Program-made: the position numbers and the translations under genes
Notes under the pieces: model-generated
What the model saw: only the letters and a program-made list of their open reading frames with translations
What the model was told of the DNA's origin: nothing
Database searches by the model: none
In this document: positions 1-8,000 of the stretch, piece by piece
Layout: each line of letters opens with the position of its first letter
How positions within the stretch are numbered: position 1 is the first letter of the stretch
NCBI GenBank assembly: GCA_905215765.1
Contig: CAJMRP010000066.1
Location: 1 to 10,688 of the forward strand
Reading direction: 5' to 3'
DNA length: 10,688 nucleotides
Source: an uncultured bacterium
GTDB taxonomy: Bacteria > Actinomycetota > Coriobacteriia > Coriobacteriales > Coriobacteriaceae

Positions 1-920
1 AGGCCAATCACATTGCGCGGGCCCAGAGCGTCGACGGCCAGCGCCGCCAGCAGGGACGACGGCAAGTCACCCTCGAGTGCCACCACAGCACGCGACGCAC
101 CGTGGGCTCGGGCGTTGTCGCGCACGGCGAGCACCAGCGCCTGCCACAGCCACTCCTCGGAACGGAACTCGGGCAGTTCGTGATCCTCCAGGGCATCGAG
201 CATCACGCCGCGCTGAATCTCCTGAACCAGCAGGCTCTCCTCAAAGCACGGCGCCTGGGCCACCACGCGACCGCAGTCGTCGAGCACAAACGAACCGCCA
301 GTATACACCGACTCGTCATAGGCACCGACCGGCGCCATGCAGGCAAACCACACGCTGCGCTTGGATGCGATCTTGCGGTAGGCGCCGCTGCGAACGGCAG
401 CAATGGCGGCAGTCTCGCGGTCGGTCATGTCAAACGCGTTGAATTGGAAATACGCAATGAGGTCAACACCGGTCGGCAGCATCTCGAGTTCGCGGTCCAA
501 GTCAAAAATCACGGCGATGCGCACGCCGTCCACGTCGAATACCGGCGGCGCCCAACGTGTGTCGTTGTTCTCGCCACGCTGCAGGGCAATGCTCGAACGC
601 GCCGGCACCACATGACCGTCCTTGAGCATCATGTAGTCGAGCAGCGGCTGGCCCTCAAACGAAACCGCCGCGGGCACGATGCAGATCATGTCAAGCTCCT
701 GGATACGCTCGGCGACACCAGTCAAACCGGCAAGCACGTCGTGCTCAAAGTCGGCAGCGCCCACCAGGCCACCGGGCATGGCGCCCATAAAGAGCGGAGC
801 CGGAACGCACAGCACGCGCGCCCCGCGCTCGTGGGCCAGACGAGCCTGGTCCTCGATGCGGCCGCAAATGCCCTCAATATCACCCAGGCGCATATCGATC
901 TGTGCAAGCGCGAGCTTCAT
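1..920 (-). CDS. NAD+ synthetase (NadE)-like protein with degenerate catalytic sites, partial at 3' end
   Basis: The 306 visible codons match the layout of glutamine-dependent NAD+ synthetase. A nitrilase-fold glutaminase domain (residues 1 to about 235, opening MKLALAQIDMRLGD) leads into the start of the ATP-pyrophosphatase synthetase domain (from about 255; LAALAVDALGP at 291-301). In active enzymes the first domain releases ammonia from glutamine and the second adenylates and amidates nicotinate adenine dinucleotide. Here the key residues are replaced. The glutaminase Glu is A41 (VPAPL instead of FPEL), the Lys is R108, and the Cys is D140 (AVIFDLD instead of GVLICED). The synthetase loop SGGxDS reads EGDLPS at 283-288. 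Start 920 is chosen because the family alignment begins there and GGAAAGGG lies 7 nt upstream; an in-frame ATG at 947 would add nine residues. The frame is open with codon use like its neighbours, so this is probably a pseudoenzyme or a protein with a new role rather than a decaying gene. The remaining C-terminus lies outside the window. Confidence 0.82.
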   Translation of the reverse strand, partial: MKLALAQIDMRLGDIEGICGRIEDQARLAHERGARVLCVPAPLFMGAMPGGLVGAADFEHDVLAGLTGVAERIQELDMICIVPAAVSFEGQPLLDYMMLKDGHVVPARSSIALQRGENNDTRWAPPVFDVDGVRIAVIFDLDRELEMLPTGVDLIAYFQFNAFDMTDRETAAIAAVRSGAYRKIASKRSVWFACMAPVGAYDESVYTGGSFVLDDCGRVVAQAPCFEESLLVQEIQRGVMLDALEDHELPEFRSEEWLWQALVLAVRDNARAHGASRAVVALEGDLPSSLLAALAVDALGPRNVIG

Positions 921-927
921 GGCCCAG

Positions 928-935
928 CCCTTTCC
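928..935 (-). promoter_or_regulatory. Ribosome binding site deciding the start of the NadE-like gene
   Basis: On the minus strand GGAAAGGG lies 7 nt before the ATG at 920. It favours that ATG over the in-frame ATG at 947, which has no comparable purine-rich site in front of it. Protein alignment to NadE also starts at 920. Confidence 0.55.
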
Positions 936-961
936 GTCGTAAACCATCGAAATCGTAGTAA

Positions 962-992
962 AAGCGCCGGCCGCATAATGCAGTCGGCGCTT
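962..992 (-). terminator. Possible weak intrinsic terminator after the superoxide reductase gene
   Basis: AAGCGCCG (962-969) is perfectly complementary to CGGCGCTT (985-992), giving an 8-bp stem with a 15-nt loop. Read on the minus strand the stem is followed by a short T run (CTTTTAC). It lies between the superoxide reductase stop (1038) and the NadE-like start (920). A second, smaller hairpin (GAGCG 1022-1026 with CGCTC 1033-1037) directly follows the superoxide reductase stop. The T run is short, so the structure could instead be a leader hairpin of the next gene. Confidence 0.4.
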
Positions 993-1037
993 GCATGTGC
1001 ATATGCTAGCTATGATACCCCGAGCGGGGGCGCGCTC

Positions 1038-1400
1038 CTAGAATGTCGCGGACCACAGCCCGTGCAGGTTGCAGTAGGCATAGACGGTACCGGTCTTGGA
1101 GCCGCCCGCGAAAAACGTCGCGGGTTTCATGCCGGGTTCAAGGTAATGAACCTCTAAGCGGCCCTCGGCCTCAAGGGCGATCCACTCAATGTAGTGCTCG
1201 GGCAGGCTGGGGTGCTCGACCGAGCCAACGCGTGCGCGAATCACGTGACCGTCACGCTCGGTCTCGACAACAGGCACGTGCTTCTCGTGCGCCGCGTCCT
1301 CAGTGTTTGCAGTCAGTTCCGTGCAACCGGCAGGGGTCGCAACGTCGTCGCCAAGGGCAGCGATGAGCTTGCCGTCGGGGTCCTTAAAGAATTTCGCCAT
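1038..1400 (-). CDS. Superoxide reductase (desulfoferrodoxin family, lacking the desulforedoxin iron centre)
   Basis: This 120-aa cytoplasmic protein is expected to reduce superoxide to hydrogen peroxide at a mononuclear His4-Cys iron site, an oxygen-defence strategy of anaerobes. The whole ligand set is visible. EKHVPVV gives E39, K40 (the usual catalytic Lys) and H41; EHPSLPEHYIEW gives H63 and H69; CNLHGLW at the C-terminus gives C110 and H113. Classical desulfoferrodoxins carry a four-Cys rubredoxin-like domain in the first 35 residues. Here the N-terminus keeps the shape of that domain (MAKFFK, then TELTANTEDAAHEKH) but only one cysteine, C26, so that second iron centre cannot form. This resembles the Treponema-type (class III) enzymes. 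The start is fixed by AAAGGAG 6 nt upstream (1407-1413) and by the family N-terminus; a longer in-frame extension to 1517 has no family match. No confident promoter was found in the 165 nt between this gene and the helicase gene upstream. Confidence 0.93.
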   Translation of the reverse strand: MAKFFKDPDGKLIAALGDDVATPAGCTELTANTEDAAHEKHVPVVETERDGHVIRARVGSVEHPSLPEHYIEWIALEAEGRLEVHYLEPGMKPATFFAGGSKTGTVYAYCNLHGLWSATF

Positions 1401-1565
1401 GATGTTCTCCTTTGCTGATGTGCCAATGTTCTTGATGGTTCTTATGCCCAAAGGCAGACAAACCATCCACGGCATTGCAAATGAACACATAACGGACCAG
1501 GCAAGCGGTCGGGCCAAAATGCGTCGACCGTCCTGCCCACTCCAGCAGTCCCACCCCGCGCGCGG

Positions 1566-4500
1566 CTAGCGACCGTCGCCGCCCAGCAGCGCCAGAACAT
1601 CTTCGCGGGTAAACAGCGCCGACGAGATGCCGTCGCCGCCGAGCACGCTGTTGACCAGGTCGCGTTTGGACTCCTGCATCTGCATAATGCGTTCCTCGAT
1701 CGTGTCCTTGGCGATGAGCTTGTACACGGTCACGGTATGTTGCTGACCAATACGGTGTGCACGGTCGGTCGCTTGGTCCTGCGCCGCCACGTTCCACCAC
1801 GGGTCGTAGTGGATGACCACGTCGGCAGCCGTCAGGTTAAGGCCCACGCCGCCCGCCTTGAGCGAAATCAAAAAGACCGGAACCTCGCCCGCTTGGAACT
1901 GCGCGACCATCTTGGCGCGGCTCTCCTTAGACGAAGCGCCCGTGAGCTTAAGGAAGGCGATGTCCTCCTTGGCCAGGCGCTTACCGATAATATCGAGCAT
2001 ACCCGTAAACTGGCTGAACAACAGGATGCGATGTCCGCCGTCGAGTGCGCCGTGCACGAGCTCCATGCACGTATCGAGTTTGGCGCTCCCCGCCTTGTAA
2101 TCCTCGTAGTGCAGACGCGGGTCGCAGCAGATCTGGCGCAACTTGGTGAGCTCGGCAAGCACCTTGAGCTTGTCTTTCTTAAACTCGGATGCCTCGCGGT
2201 GCTGCACCTGCTGGGCGATGCGGTCCTGGTTTGCCAGGTAAAGCTTGCGCTGCTCGCCGGCAAGCTGCGCCATGACAGTGTCCTCGATCTTCTCGGGCAG
2301 GTCTGCCACCACGTCTTCCTTGACGCGGCGCAGCACAAACGGCGACACGAGCGCCTGCAGGCGGGCGGCGCTGTCGCCCTCGGCGTGCTCGACTGGGCTT
2401 TCGAAGCGCTTGGCAAACGACTCGCGCGTGCCAAGTAAGCCCGGCATCAAAAAGTCGAAGATGCTCCAGAGCTCGGATAGGCGGTTTTCGATGGGCGTGC
2501 CCGTCAGGGCAAAGCGCACGCCGGCAGGCAGGCGCTTTGCGGCGCGCGCCACCTGGGTGAGCGGGTTTTTAATGTACTGGGCCTCATCGAGCACCACACG
2601 GGCAAAGTCCTGCTCGACGTACTCGTCGATATCGCGCCGCATAAGGTCATACGACGTCACGACCACGTTATGCTCGGCCACGCCGGCGATTTGCACGCGA
2701 CGCTGCGCCTTGGCGCCCACGATGGCGCACACATCGAGCGACGGGGCAAAGCGCTCCAGCTCGGCGGTCCAGTTGTACACAAGCGACGCGGGGCACACCA
2801 CAAGCGTGGGCTTAATGTCCCCCGCTTCCACACGCGCCAGGATATGCGCGATCATCTGGAGCGTTTTGCCCAGGCCCATGTCGTCGGCCAAGATGCCGCC
2901 AAGGCCCAGATGCTCAAGCGAGCCGAGCCACTGGTAGCCGTCGACCTGGTAGCCACGCAGCGTGGCCTTGAGCGAGGCGGGTACCGTAAAGTCCATCTTG
3001 CCGAGCGTGTCCAGGCGCTCGACGGTACGGCGGAACGCGGCGTCACGATCGGCCTCGAGCGCGGGCGTGCGTGCGAGCATGCTATCGACGAACAGGGTGC
3101 TCGATGCGGAAAGCGACACGCCGTCGAGCAGGTCGACGGCATCGACGCCCAGGTCCTCGGCGAGGCCAAACGCGGCTCGAGCGCCCTCGTCCAGGCGAAT
3201 GATGTCGCCGGACGTAAGGCGCGCAAACGTTTGATGGCGCTTGTAGGAGTCGAGGTAGATGGCAAGATCTGCCGCCGAAAGACCGCTCGCGCCCAGTTCA
3301 ACATCGAGCAGGTTGCTCTTGACGGTGGCACGCACCGAAAGCTTGGGCGCAGGGCGCACCGAGATCTGGCGTAGGCGGTCGCTGAGCATGACCTCGCCCA
3401 GCTCGGACAGGGCAGACAGGCCCTCGGTCAGCAAGCAGAACAGGCTCTCGTCGTCGCGCTCCTCAAACGCCAGGCCGCCCTCGTAAAAGTCGAAATACAG
3501 GGCCGCCGTGTCCATAACGCGAAACTCCGCCACCTCGTCGCGAGGGGGCACGCCCGGGCGCTGTTCTTCGAAGGGGCTTCCCGGAGCACCCAGGCTAAAG
3601 AGATCTGCCGACCAGTCGCCGTAGGAAACCGTAATCTTGCAGGTCACGAGCCCGTCGTCGACACCGATTGCCATGGCAAAGCTCGGCTCGGGCGCCACGG
3701 TGTCGAGCGCGGCGGGCGCGGTAAGGTCGGTGTAGTCGCGCAAAATGGGCAGCGCCATACGGCAGAACTCCCCCACCTGGTCGACAGCGATATGGATCGG
3801 CGTGCGACAGGGCAGTAAGCGCGATAGGAACGGTGCCGCATGCTGGGCAAACGCTACATCGGCGCGGCGCGCACGGCGGGTGTCGACCAGATAGGCAACG
3901 TCGCCCGAAGCAAAGCAGTATGCATCGGCCGGCAGGCGTAGATCGTAGCTGCCACCAGCCGCCGGCGCGATTTTGGCGGCAAGGAGCGGTGGGCGCTTAG
4001 ACAGCGCCTCGTCCTCCCCTTCCGGAGGCATCTCAACCGCCACGTCATAGGTGCGATGCGTCGTCGTCCCCCGCGACCAGGCGGGCTCAAAAGAGATGGT
4101 CTGACCGCGCAACAGGTCCAGCACATATACGATGCTATGCTCGGACAGCGGCAACTGACGCTCGGCGACAAAACCGCTGCGGGCAAAGTCGTACGACGCC
4201 GAACGCGAGCTTGTGATGTCATCGAGATAAGCAACTGTCGTCACGACAAGGTTGAGCAGCTTTGTCGACACGTCTTCGAAGGCTTCGGGCGTATGGACAA
4301 ACGTGAGCTTCTTGCCGTACGAGAAGGTGCCACCGCGCACGTAGGCATCGGCCATGCCGTCGATGTCCTTGACCACGTAGGAGACCGATCCACAGCGAAT
4401 GCGAAGCTCGAGCGCCCAGCTAAAGCGGTCGGCAAACAGTGGATTGTAGTACGGCACCAGCGAGGGTTCCAACACCGCCTTGGGGGCATCGGGATCCACA

Positions 4501-5030
4501 CTGCCGGCGAGCTTGCGGCGCATGCTCGCCAGCTCATCCATGCGCGCGTCCGAAAGATCGGAGAGCGCTGCCATGAGGCTGGGACTCGTGGGAACGGGCG
4601 CCGGAAAGGGAAAGTTGGGATTGACGGCCGGCGCTTTGGGCGCGGTGCGCGCAGGCTGTTTCGGCTGCGCCGTAAACGTGCGGACCGGCGTGCGCAAACC
4701 TTCGACGGGCTCGGCGCCGCTGGCATCCAAATACGCCAGAGCTGTGGCAATAGCGTGCTTGCACATACCGGGGTAACGATAGGCGGCGGGGCAATCGCAG
4801 TCGTAGTCGATCACCTCGCGCTCGTCCATGTCGAGCGCCACGTGCGTCTTGTACAGGTCGCCGCGCGAACCGCGCACCGAGCCCTCAACCGTCACGTTTT
4901 TGGAGAAGCGCGAGCCGCTGTCCTCGATCGACAGCACGGCGCCGTTGAGCATGAGCGAACGCCCCTTCATAAAGGTGCCGCTCAACGCCGCCTCTTTGCG
5001 AAGCGCCTGCACAAACGTCCCCTGCGCCAT
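1566..5030 (-). CDS. SNF2-family DEAD/DEAH-box helicase with N-terminal SWIM zinc finger
   Basis: This 1154-aa protein is a superfamily 2, Swi2/Snf2-type ATPase, expected to translocate on duplex DNA or remodel protein-DNA complexes. Near the N-terminus is a SWIM zinc finger (CxC...CxH: C78, C80, C90, H92), usually a DNA- or protein-binding module. It is followed by a Pro/Ala-rich linker (about 105-145) and a long region (about 150-640) of the kind found in bacterial SNF2 proteins. The C-terminal motor is complete. Motif I is DDMGLGKT with K722, motif II is DEAQ at 815-818, and motif III is LTGTP at 842-846. RecA-like lobe 2 has ILLFSQFTGML, then SLKAGGVGLNLTAAD, and motif VI HRIGQ at 1092-1096. 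It starts 28 nt after the dnaE stop, so it is probably co-transcribed with dnaE. This suggests, without proving, a role in replication, repair or removal of bound proteins. The family assignment is firm; the cellular role is unknown. Confidence 0.95.
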   Translation of the reverse strand: MAQGTFVQALRKEAALSGTFMKGRSLMLNGAVLSIEDSGSRFSKNVTVEGSVRGSRGDLYKTHVALDMDEREVIDYDCDCPAAYRYPGMCKHAIATALAYLDASGAEPVEGLRTPVRTFTAQPKQPARTAPKAPAVNPNFPFPAPVPTSPSLMAALSDLSDARMDELASMRRKLAGSVDPDAPKAVLEPSLVPYYNPLFADRFSWALELRIRCGSVSYVVKDIDGMADAYVRGGTFSYGKKLTFVHTPEAFEDVSTKLLNLVVTTVAYLDDITSSRSASYDFARSGFVAERQLPLSEHSIVYVLDLLRGQTISFEPAWSRGTTTHRTYDVAVEMPPEGEDEALSKRPPLLAAKIAPAAGGSYDLRLPADAYCFASGDVAYLVDTRRARRADVAFAQHAAPFLSRLLPCRTPIHIAVDQVGEFCRMALPILRDYTDLTAPAALDTVAPEPSFAMAIGVDDGLVTCKITVSYGDWSADLFSLGAPGSPFEEQRPGVPPRDEVAEFRVMDTAALYFDFYEGGLAFEERDDESLFCLLTEGLSALSELGEVMLSDRLRQISVRPAPKLSVRATVKSNLLDVELGASGLSAADLAIYLDSYKRHQTFARLTSGDIIRLDEGARAAFGLAEDLGVDAVDLLDGVSLSASSTLFVDSMLARTPALEADRDAAFRRTVERLDTLGKMDFTVPASLKATLRGYQVDGYQWLGSLEHLGLGGILADDMGLGKTLQMIAHILARVEAGDIKPTLVVCPASLVYNWTAELERFAPSLDVCAIVGAKAQRRVQIAGVAEHNVVVTSYDLMRRDIDEYVEQDFARVVLDEAQYIKNPLTQVARAAKRLPAGVRFALTGTPIENRLSELWSIFDFLMPGLLGTRESFAKRFESPVEHAEGDSAARLQALVSPFVLRRVKEDVVADLPEKIEDTVMAQLAGEQRKLYLANQDRIAQQVQHREASEFKKDKLKVLAELTKLRQICCDPRLHYEDYKAGSAKLDTCMELVHGALDGGHRILLFSQFTGMLDIIGKRLAKEDIAFLKLTGASSKESRAKMVAQFQAGEVPVFLISLKAGGVGLNLTAADVVIHYDPWWNVAAQDQATDRAHRIGQQHTVTVYKLIAKDTIEERIMQMQESKRDLVNSVLGGDGISSALFTREDVLALLGGDGR

Positions 5031-5035
5031 CACTT

Positions 5036-5040
5036 CCTCC
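5036..5040 (-). promoter_or_regulatory. Strong Shine-Dalgarno of the SNF2 helicase gene
   Basis: GGAGG lies 5 nt before the ATG at 5030 on the minus strand. This selects the ATG rather than the in-frame GTG at 5048, which would place the Shine-Dalgarno inside the coding region. The site sits in the 28-nt dnaE/SNF2 spacer, as expected for an internal operon gene. Confidence 0.75.
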
Positions 5041-5058
5041 AATCTCACCCGGGGTAGC

Positions 5059-8000
5059 TTAGATAACCGTCACGCGGCCTTGGTTGCCGACGATGGCCTT
5101 TGCCTCTGCCAGCAGCGGAATCGAGCGTGCGTTGACCTTGGCCGGTACCTCGGCACGCAGTACGCGCCCGTCCACCTGCTCGATAAAGATCTCCACGCGG
5201 TCGCCGCCCGGGTTGGCGGTAAGCACCGTGGCAAGACGCGCCATATTGCCCTGGCTAAAGCGGCTGTTGGGCACCATGACCTCAAACACCTTGGGCTTGT
5301 TGTTCTCCTCGTTAAGCTCAAGCGGCACGATCTCCTGCGCGATGATCTGGTCGCCGCGGTCCGAACGCTCGAGCTTGCCCTTAATGCGCACAAACGCATC
5401 GGACAGCTGCGCACCGGTCTCGGGATCGACCTCGCCGTACAGGTACCCCTCGGCCTCCTTGTAGGTCTTGGGGAACACCACGACCGTGGCCTCGCCTTCC
5501 ATGTCCTCGAGCTGCACGATGCCCATGGGGTCGCCGTTTTTGGTCACGCGCTTGGACACGCTCGAGACCATGCCGGCCCACCACAGCGCCTTGCCCTCGG
5601 GAATCTCCTGGTTGATGGTACCGCCCGTAGGATTCTGAACTTCGTAGCCAGTGTCGATCTGCGAGAACGAGAAGTCGCGTGCCTTGGCTAGTGCATACTC
5701 AAACGGGCGCAGCGGGTGGTCCGAGACATAGATGCCCAGAACCTCCTTCTCCTGGCTCAGCTTAAGGTGGCGGTCCCACTCCTGGCCGTCCGGATCGGGC
5801 ACGCTCACCTCAAAGCCCGAGCCCTCAACGTCGCCAAACATGTCGAAGAACGACGTCTGGCCGCTCGCGCGGTCCTTCTGGCGCTTTACCGCGGCATCGA
5901 TGATGTTCTCAGGGTTGTTCTTATCCACAAAGTGCATCATCTGGCGACGCGGATACCCCGTGGAGTCGAAGGCGCCTGCCTTGATGAGCGATTCGATCAC
6001 ACGGCGGTTGGCCTGGCTCGAGTCCACGCGCTCGACAAAGTCGTGCAGCGTCTTAAACGGACCGCCCGCCTCGCGCTCGGCGATAATCGCCTGCGCCACG
6101 CCGGTGCCCACGCCGCGGATGCCAGCCAAACCAAAGCGCACGCCTTCCTTGGTAGCCGTGAACTCGGTACCGGACTCGTTGACATCTGGCGAAAGCACGG
6201 GGATGCCGTCGTGACGGCACGCCGAGACGTAATGCACGATCTTGTCGGTCTTGCCCGTATAGGACGTCAGAACGGCCGCCATGTACTCGTGCGGATAATG
6301 CGCCTTGAGCCACGCCGTCTGCATAACCAGGATGGCGTAGCCGGCGGAGTGCGACTTGTTAAAGGCGTAGGACGCGAACTCGAGAACATCGTCCCAAATC
6401 TTCTGGGCGACCTCGCGCGTGTAGTTGTTCTTGATGGCGCCGTTCATCCAGTGGTCGTAGGTGGTCTCGTCCGAGCCATCCTCCCAGTGGAGCACCGTTG
6501 ACGTGAGCAGTTTGATCTTCTTTTTAGCCACGGGCTTACGGATACGCGAGTCCGATTCGCCCTTGGAGAAGCCGCACATCTCGACGGAGATGAGCATAAC
6601 CTGCTCCTGGTAGACCATGGTGCCGTAGGTTTCGCCCAGGATGTCGTCCAGGCGGTCGTCGTAGGAGACCGCCGGCTCCTTACCATTCATACGGTTGATG
6701 TAGGACGAGACCATGCCGGCGCCCAACGGGCCCGGGCGGTACAGGGCGATCAATGCTACGACGTGTTTGTACTCGGTGGGCTTCATGTTCTTGATCGTGG
6801 CCGTCATGCCGGCGGACTCGACCTGGAAGACGCCGGCGGTGTGGCCGGAGCCCATGAGCTTAAAGATCTCGGGATCGTCAAAGGGGATCTCTTCCTCTTT
6901 GATGTCGATGCCGAAGTTCTTTTTGATGTTGGCCTTGGCCTTGGAGATAACCGTCAGCGTGCGCAGGCCCAGGAAGTCCATCTTGAGCAGGCCCATGTCG
7001 GCAACGGTATGGCCCTCGTACTGGGTAATCTCGACGCCGCCCTTGGTATCGAGCTTGGTGGGCACGTGCTCGTTGACGGGGTCACGGCAGATCAAAACGG
7101 CGCACGCGTGCACGCCCTCGCCACGAGTGAGGCCCTCGATCGAGAGCGCCGTGTCGATGATGCGGCGAGCGTCGTCGTCCTTTTTATAGGCCTCGGCAAA
7201 ATCGGGGTTAAACAGATCCTCTTTGCCGGGTTGCTTTTCGAGCACCTGCTTGAGCTTGACCTTGGGGTCGCTCGAGACCATCTTGGACAGGCGCTGGCCC
7301 ATGTAGACCGGATAGTCCAGCACGCGCGCGGCGTCGTTGATGGCCTGCTTGGCCTTAATGGTCGAGTAGGTGATGACGTGGGTGACCTTCTCGGGGCCGT
7401 AGAGCTGGCGAACGTGCTCCACGACCTCGAGGCGCCGCTCATCGTCGAAGTCCATATCGATATCGGGCATCTCGGTACGCTGAGGAGACAGGAACCTCTC
7501 GAACATCAGGCCGTTCTCGAGCGGGTCGAACGCGGTGATGTTCATGGCGTAGGCGACGATAGCGCCGGCGGCCGAGCCACGGCCGGGGCCGACGCCGATG
7601 CCGTTGTCCTTGGCCCATTGCACGTACTCGGCAACGATCAAAAAGTAGGCGGCAAAGCCCTTGTCGCAGATGACCTTGTATTCGTACTCAAAGCGTTCTT
7701 TGATGTTGACGCCACCGATCTCGCGTGTGGCCCAGTCGTCACCATAGTGCTGGCGCAGACCTTTCTCGCACTCGCGGCGGAACTGGCTCTCATGCGTCTC
7801 GCCGGGATCGAGCAACGGGAAGCGCGGCAGGATGATGGAGTCCCAGTCCAGCTCAACGTAGCACTTGTCGGCGATCTCGAGCGTGTTGTCGCAGGCCTCG
7901 GGGCAATACGGGAACATCGCCCGCATCTCCTCCTCGGTCTTCATGTAAAACTCCGAGCCGGTCATGCGCATGCGGTTGGGGTCGTCGACCTTGGCGTTCA

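Noticed and set aside
102..1157. A 351-codon open frame on the plus strand across the NadE-like gene and into the superoxide reductase
   Set aside because: It runs antisense through one recognised gene, the spacer and part of another, and its protein shows no family features.
1401..1517. N-terminal extension of the superoxide reductase to an upstream in-frame start
   Set aside because: The extra residues have no match to the family, and a strong Shine-Dalgarno sits directly before the ATG at 1400.
1556..1565. CCGCGCGCGG palindrome right after the SNF2 stop as a terminator
   Set aside because: It is a ten-base self-complementary run without a loop or a following T run, and is common by chance in G+C-rich DNA.
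1384..1800. A minus-strand open frame of 138 codons overlapping the end of the SNF2 gene and the spacer before the superoxide reductase
   Set aside because: It overlaps the conserved HRIGQ motif region of the helicase in another frame and has no domain; the real start downstream is at 1400.
4056..5057. A 333-codon plus-strand open frame across the N-terminus of the SNF2 gene
   Set aside because: It is antisense to the SWIM finger and linker region and has an Arg/His/Gly-rich translation without motifs.
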